64,000 bases of DNA from Treponema zioleckii (lineage in GTDB: Bacteria > Spirochaetota > Spirochaetia > Treponematales > Treponemataceae): contig NZ_JPUF01000006.1 of assembly GCF_014737315.1 (NCBI RefSeq), positions 1 to 64,000 of the forward strand, read 5' to 3'. A program made the position numbers and the translations under genes. Below are positions 59,904 to 64,000 of the stretch, piece after piece. Each line of letters opens with the position of its first letter. Within the stretch, counting starts at the first letter, position 1. Under the pieces are notes generated by a model that was given only the letters and a program-made list of their open reading frames with translations, was not told the origin of the DNA and did not search any database.

Positions 59904-61968
59904 TTATTGTACCACGGAATCATGGATTTTTGAAATTTTCTTAATTTTTTCTTTTAAAATTTTTGAATTTTTCAGCTCGTCAACATTTGCAGGCATTCGC
60001 CACGTCCAGTTAAAATCGCTTACCGTGCCAGGAATATTTATTCGTTCGGTTTTTGCGTTCTCCGCATAAAAATTCTCGTCAAGGTAAAGCCAGTCCTGAA
60101 TCGGCGGCACGAACCATGCCCCGGATGTGTGTGCAATGGCAGAGAGTACTTTTTCTGCGATTTGAGGATTGAATTTTTCTTCGTAGATTCTCGGAGTTTC
60201 TGCAGAATCCTTCGGAATCAAAAAAGCCCTTTCAAATTCTTTTGCGCTCGTTTTTTCTTCGTTCCACCACTGGCGCAGGGTAGAGGAGTCGTGAACGCTT
60301 GTGGTCACAAGGCTTAGCTTGCTGTAGCTTTGCAAGTCTTCGAACGGAGAGTTTTCTTTTCTCCAGTCGCGGCACCAGCGAACGACTTTTAGCCCAAGGA
60401 TTCCGAACTTTTTCATAACGTCGCCCATGCAGTCGATTTTGATTCCTAAATCCTCGCCGCAAGCTGTCATTCCTGATGACGGAATAATTTCGCTAAAAAT
60501 TGATTCGGCTTGTGCCCGCCATTGTTTTTCCTGTTTTTTTTCGTTCGCGTCCAAAAGTTCTGAAAGCGTTTCTTTTTCTTCCTCGGTTAGCGAATTCCAG
60601 GCGCTAGAAAATTTGTAATTGTGGTACGGCAGAAAATTGCCTTTTTTCACTTCGATTAGGACGCGGTTTTTCCACCAGCCCAAAAGTTTTTCCCGAATTT
60701 CTTCCTGAATTTCTTCGTCAAGGTCAAAATTTGAAAAATCAAGTTTTTTTATGTCTCCGCTCGTTTTTATGCAGCTCTTAAAATTCCAGAGTTGTTCTCG
60801 CCCGATTCTGTCGCAAGCCACGCTCAAAATTTCGATGGACTGATTCACGTTTCCCGTGAGCCTAAAAATGTCTTCCGTTGGAATGTGCGGTTCGCTTAGC
60901 CAGCGTATTCGTTCCGTGGAAAAGCCGTTGTTCAGGAGCGTTGCGGTCGTAATCGCCGAATACGGAACCGTAGCGCCCATTTCGGCTGTAAGTTCGCCGT
61001 CTTTGAATGCCCAGAACCTAAAAAATCCCGGAATGTGGTCGAGTCTGAATGCGTCAAAATATTTTTTTGTTTCCGAAAGCCTTAATTTCCACCACGCATA
61101 GCCATTTTCTTTTTGGGCTTTCCAGTCGTATACGGGAAAGCCCCAATTTTGGCCCGTAGGGTTGTCTTTGTCCGGCGGGGAGCCTGCCCTGAATTTCATG
61201 TTGAATAATTCCGGGGTGTGCCAAACGTCGCAGGAATCCTCGTTCAAAAGAATCGGAAGGTCGCCTTTTAGCGTAATGCCCATTTCTCGAATTTTTTGGG
61301 CTGCTTCTGAAAATTGCAGGTGTGCGATGTATTGCTCCCAGGCGTAAAAGCGAACGTCAAAAACTTGAGTCTGGTCAATCCATCGTTCAATGATTTGGTC
61401 TTTTGAAAGATTCAAATCTGCGTTGAACCAATTTTTGCATCCCGCCTGATGATATTTGTCTTTTAGGGTTTTGTAGACACAGTAAGAATTGAGCCAGGTC
61501 GCGTTTTTTTCGATGAATGCGTAAAAATCCTTTAGATATTTGTCAATTGTCTTTTTGTCGGAGTTTACGGTCATCTAAAAAAATTTTTTTTAGGAGTGTA
61601 ATTTTTTAAGTTGAGGATTTTTGTATAATTGAATCTTTTGTCGTCTTTCAAACTTAAAAATTCGTCGTATTCATGCCTGAATGAAGGATTTTTTCGTAAC
61701 AGGTGGTAAAATTTTCCATCTTGTAAATTGAAATGTAGATTGGATGGAGTGCAAATGCGCTCAGCGTGCTGTAAGGGGAACTTGAAGTTCCGGTGTCCAG
61801 AACCGGCAAAAGCTGAATTACGGAAAGCCCTGCGTCTTTGCAAAATTCAGCAAATTCCGGCAGGGAAGTGTACTCTCCGATTACAGGTGTTTTTTCTGTT
61901 CTTAATGCCCCAAGCGGAATCGAAACTCCGGTTAGCCGTTTTAATTCATTGCCAAAATTCTCGCTCAT
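59904..61968 (-). pseudogene. malQ: 4-alpha-glucanotransferase gene with three single-base indels
   Basis: The start is ATG at 61968 (MSENFGNELKRLTGVSIPLGAL, a GH77 opening). The frame breaks near 61676, where one C seems missing (HSG|HEYDEF), again at the A6/T6 tract 61602-61607 (one base extra) and at GG 61569-61570 (one base extra). Correcting all three gives a continuous 687-residue protein reading RFNYTKILNLK, ITLLKKIFLDD and NSDKKTIDKYLKDF in order. The remaining long frame (from 61574) carries the catalytic residues: FRLDHIPGFFRFW, CGEDLGI and TTSVHDSSTLRQWW. The enzyme transfers alpha-glucan segments. Three indels within about 110 bases suggest a decayed gene or a poorly resolved stretch; purifying selection on the rest looks intact. 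It lies 142 bases upstream of the GH13 gene. Confidence 0.85.
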
Positions 61969-61976
61969 AGCCAATA

Positions 61977-61985
61977 ATTATAGCA
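61977..61985 (-). promoter_or_regulatory. Extended -10 promoter of malQ, probably leaderless
   Basis: TGC-TATAAT on the minus strand, with TATAAT at 61977-61982 and eight bases to the ATG at 61968. There is no Shine-Dalgarno sequence. Confidence 0.5.
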
Positions 61986-62041
61986 CGGAATTTAAAAAGG
62001 CTAACCAAAAATCTGTGTCCAAAAATGCCTGCCGTGCAGAA

Positions 62042-63076
62042 TCAAACGAAGCCGTATTTCCAGTGCCAGATTGGTTTTGCGAGTTTGTAGCTGAACGGCT
62101 GTTTTTTCTCAAAATCCGGGAGCCATTCCGTGTCAGCGCACAAATCCTGGTAAAAAAGATAGTCAAAGTCATAAGCTTCAATCAAATCTTTTAAATCTGA
62201 ATCTTCGGAATTGCTGACAAGCCGGTTTTCTATCGTTGAAAGTGCTTTTTTGCGAGCTGCAAGCTCGCTTTCGTCGCCCTTGAACGGAACTGGAGTGTAT
62301 TGGCTCATAAGCGAAATTATCGCCTTTCCGTCTGCATTGTTTTTTAGCCATTCCAAAACGTCGGCTGTCTCAATGAATTTTCCTGGCAAAAAAAGATGCC
62401 GAACGATAACGCCCGAAAGAATCTTTTCTTTTTTGGCGAGTTTTCCTGTGGCGCGGTCTGTTTTTTCGACTTCCGTGATTTTGAGCGGATTGTGGTCAAT
62501 CATCCATTTTAGCGCCGACTTTGCGACTTCTGGATAATCTGCCGCCGCACATAAATTCTTTGAAATCTCGCTGGAAAGCGTTTTTAAGTCTGGAAGCCAG
62601 ATTTGAACCAAGCCTTCAAGCATTTTTAGGCTCTCAACCGAATCGTATCCGCTTGAATTCCAGCAGACCGGAATTGAGAGACCGAGTTTTTTTGCTTTTT
62701 CAAGTCCCTTTGCAATCTGAGGAATGTGATGACTTCCTGTTACGAGATTTATGTTTTCAGCCCCCGCATCCTGAAGCTTCATGCAGATTTCTGCAAACTC
62801 GTCCTCAGAAACGTTTTTTCCCATTCCTTGCTGGCTAATCTGGTAGTTCTGGCAGAACGCACAACGAAGGTTGCAGCCTGTCAAAAAAATCGTTCCGCTG
62901 CCGTTGTGCACCGTGATAAGAGGTTCTTCACCAAAATGAAGGCACGCTACTGCAAGCCGAATGTCGTAAGGTTCCTTGCAGAATCCAGTCGAGTTCAGTC
63001 TGTTCGTTCCGCAATTGCGAGGACATTGCTTGCAGGCTGTGTACAATGCGTCCAAGTTTGAATAATCAGCGTTCAA
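62042..63076 (-). CDS. Radical SAM protein of the PflX (COG1313-like) group
   Basis: A 344-residue protein. The radical SAM cluster is Cys68, Cys72 and Cys75 in TGCNLRCAFCQNYQ. Four further cysteines near the N-terminus (Cys15, 18, 22, 33) match the extra Fe-S binding pattern of PflX-type proteins, which resemble pyruvate formate-lyase activases but have no proven target. Downstream motifs include NLVTGSHHIPQ and VCWNSSGYDSVESLKML. The start is TTG at 63076, two bases after the stop of the upstream gene, implying translational coupling. Its true substrate is unknown. Confidence 0.87.
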   Translation of the reverse strand: MNADYSNLDALYTACKQCPRNCGTNRLNSTGFCKEPYDIRLAVACLHFGEEPLITVHNGSGTIFLTGCNLRCAFCQNYQISQQGMGKNVSEDEFAEICMKLQDAGAENINLVTGSHHIPQIAKGLEKAKKLGLSIPVCWNSSGYDSVESLKMLEGLVQIWLPDLKTLSSEISKNLCAAADYPEVAKSALKWMIDHNPLKITEVEKTDRATGKLAKKEKILSGVIVRHLFLPGKFIETADVLEWLKNNADGKAIISLMSQYTPVPFKGDESELAARKKALSTIENRLVSNSEDSDLKDLIEAYDFDYLFYQDLCADTEWLPDFEKKQPFSYKLAKPIWHWKYGFV

Positions 63077-63078
63077 AA

Positions 63079-63486
63079 TTAAAGCGCACCGTGGTCAAGA
63101 ATCATGCCCATCATGTTTTGAAGGGCATCCAATGGTAAATCCTCAGCCTCGTAATTTACGAAGTCGCGGAGTGTTTCCCAGTCATCTGCTGAGAGAATAG
63201 AAATATCTTCGGATTCGTCGTTGTCTGCGAATGCCTGAAAAGCCTTGATTCGGGCGATATTTTCTTCTGACGGTTCGTTCATTGGGTCTGCAGAGCCCAT
63301 AACGTATGTGTTGAGCCAATAGTCGGCAATTTGTCTTGCTACGTTCTGAATATTTCTGTTGTTGTTTTCAAAAAGTTTTGCGATTTGCGTGCAGGCGCGC
63401 TTTCCGTCATAATGACCGCCATTGTTCGCACGGTCGAATTTTACAGTTTTCTGTATGTCTGCAAGAAATTTTTCGATAGTTGTCAT
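63079..63486 (-). CDS. Hypothetical small acidic protein
   Basis: A 135-residue cytoplasmic protein from ATG at 63486 (MTTIEKFLADIQKTVKFDRAN); a TTG at 63522 would extend it. It is helical and acidic (DNDESEDISILSADDWETL), with no membrane segment and no motif I recognise. It is the first gene of a likely operon with the PflX-type protein, two bases apart. A TATAAT box at 63494-63499 lies seven bases before the ATG and there is no Shine-Dalgarno, so its transcript is probably leaderless. Confidence 0.7.
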   Translation of the reverse strand: MTTIEKFLADIQKTVKFDRANNGGHYDGKRACTQIAKLFENNNRNIQNVARQIADYWLNTYVMGSADPMNEPSEENIARIKAFQAFADNDESEDISILSADDWETLRDFVNYEAEDLPLDALQNMMGMILDHGAL

Positions 63487-63493
63487 GCCGTTT

Positions 63494-63499
63494 ATTATA
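63494..63499 (-). promoter_or_regulatory. -10 box of the small acidic protein gene, probably leaderless
   Basis: TATAAT on the minus strand, seven bases before the ATG at 63486. No clear -35 box. Confidence 0.5.
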
Positions 63500-63537
63500 A
63501 GAAATCCGATTTTTGTTTTCAATCCATGCCGTTTTGA

Positions 63538-63613
63538 ATGAAGTATGAAGTGTGAAGTATGAAGTATGAAGTGTGAAGTGTGAAGTATGAAGTATGAAGT
63601 ATGAAGTATGAAG
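63538..63613. repeat. Heptanucleotide tandem array (TATGAAG/TGTGAAG)
   Basis: About eleven head-to-tail copies of a 7-base unit: seven TATGAAG, three TGTGAAG and one partial. It begins exactly where hairpin 4 of the adjacent structured repeat should have its second arm. Confidence 0.95.
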
Positions 63614-63987
63614 TGCGAGCAATAAAACGCACCTTAAAATCGCGGATCCGCTTGCCGCCGAGATTTTAAAACACTTGCCAAACTCACCCACCAATTCACG
63701 AGTTTTGCTTCGGCAAAAGTCGTGTGAAACGCACAAAGTCAAACCGAGCTCCAAAAGTGAAGTTGTAGCGTTTCAGTCCTCTCCCTGCGAAAAATTGTAC
63801 ATCCTGACAAAATTGCGAGCTGATGCTGCGAGCAATAAAACGCACCTTAAAATCTCAGCTCCGCTTGCCGCCGAGATTTTAAAACACTTGCCAATCTCGC
63901 TCACCAATTCACGAGTTTTGCTTCGGCAAAAGTCGTGTGAAACGCACAAAGTCAACCCAAACTCCAAAAGTGAACTTGTAGCGTTTC
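63614..63987 (-). repeat. Structured repeat, locus V (two units)
   Basis: Two tandem units on the minus strand. H1 in both: gaaacgc with gcgtttc (63939-63945/63981-63987; 63726-63732/63768-63774). H2: acgacttttgc with gcaaaactcgt (one mismatch). Linker: gaattggtgagcgagattgg. H3: ttttaaaatctcgg with ctgagattttaa in one; the other has cgcgattttaa. H4: the right-hand unit has ttgctcgc...gcaa; the left unit loses its 3' arm into the heptamer array. Confidence 0.85.
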
Positions 63988-64000
63988 ATTTTTTTCTTGA

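Noticed and set aside
63538-63613. Possible CRISPR array
   Set aside because: The heptamer copies are directly joined, with no spacers, and there are no cas genes.
63407-63967. Two similar small open frames (starting MELGLTLCVSHDF and MEFGLTLCVSHDF)
   Set aside because: They are translations of the two tandem structured-repeat units at locus V; their similarity reflects the DNA repeat. One runs into the heptamer array.

Overview
The window looks like a chromosomal segment of a host-associated Treponema-type spirochaete. I infer this from the gene families: many secreted lipoproteins with relaxed lipoboxes, numerous solute-binding proteins and methyl-accepting chemotaxis proteins, a DUF3943 protein, a PD-(D/E)XK family transposase, formate-tetrahydrofolate ligase and a TRAP uptake cluster. 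No rRNA, tRNA, CRISPR or phage genes were recognised, and the genus is an inference from protein style, not from a marker gene.

Layout. 1-804 is the 5' part of a PD-(D/E)XK transposase gene that leaves the window. 971-11731 is one giant gene for a 3586-residue Ig-repeat lipoprotein, followed on the same strand by a small lipoprotein. 12627-20592 is a six-gene minus-strand operon: a SUMF1-fold protein, a lipoprotein, a family 5 solute-binding protein, two permeases and a fused double ATPase, with a terminator-like hairpin between the binding protein and the permeases. 20901-26282 holds an orphan binding protein and, divergently, a propeller-plus-glycosidase protein coupled to mnmE. 26909-32541 carries a peptide-type binding protein coupled to a chemoreceptor, then an orphan sugar-type binding protein. 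32736-35730 has thrC and a DUF3943 outer-membrane protein. 35943-43360 is a TRAP/organic-acid region: two DctP proteins, DctQ, DctM, a cyclase-family hydrolase, a ketopantoate-reductase-like enzyme and an FMN alpha-hydroxyacid oxidase. 43416-55722 holds a hypothetical protein, a membrane protein, a second chemoreceptor, fhs, marR-fabF, lrgA-lrgB and a GGDEF-EAL protein. 56159-63486 holds a large GH13 enzyme, a frameshifted malQ, a PflX-type radical SAM protein and a small hypothetical protein.

The most unusual signal is intergenic. At least nine units of a roughly 150-200 bp element lie at 26283, 30728, 44226, 47683 and 63614, four of these loci being tandem pairs. Each unit has up to four hairpins separated by conserved linkers. 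The arms differ completely between loci yet stay complementary, which is the signature of a conserved structure rather than a conserved sequence.

Two other themes recur. Three genes carry single-base indels, two of them in signal peptides of binding proteins: these are either phase variation, decay or uncorrected sequence errors. Several genes have a -10 box 6-8 bases before the start codon and no Shine-Dalgarno sequence, suggesting leaderless transcripts.
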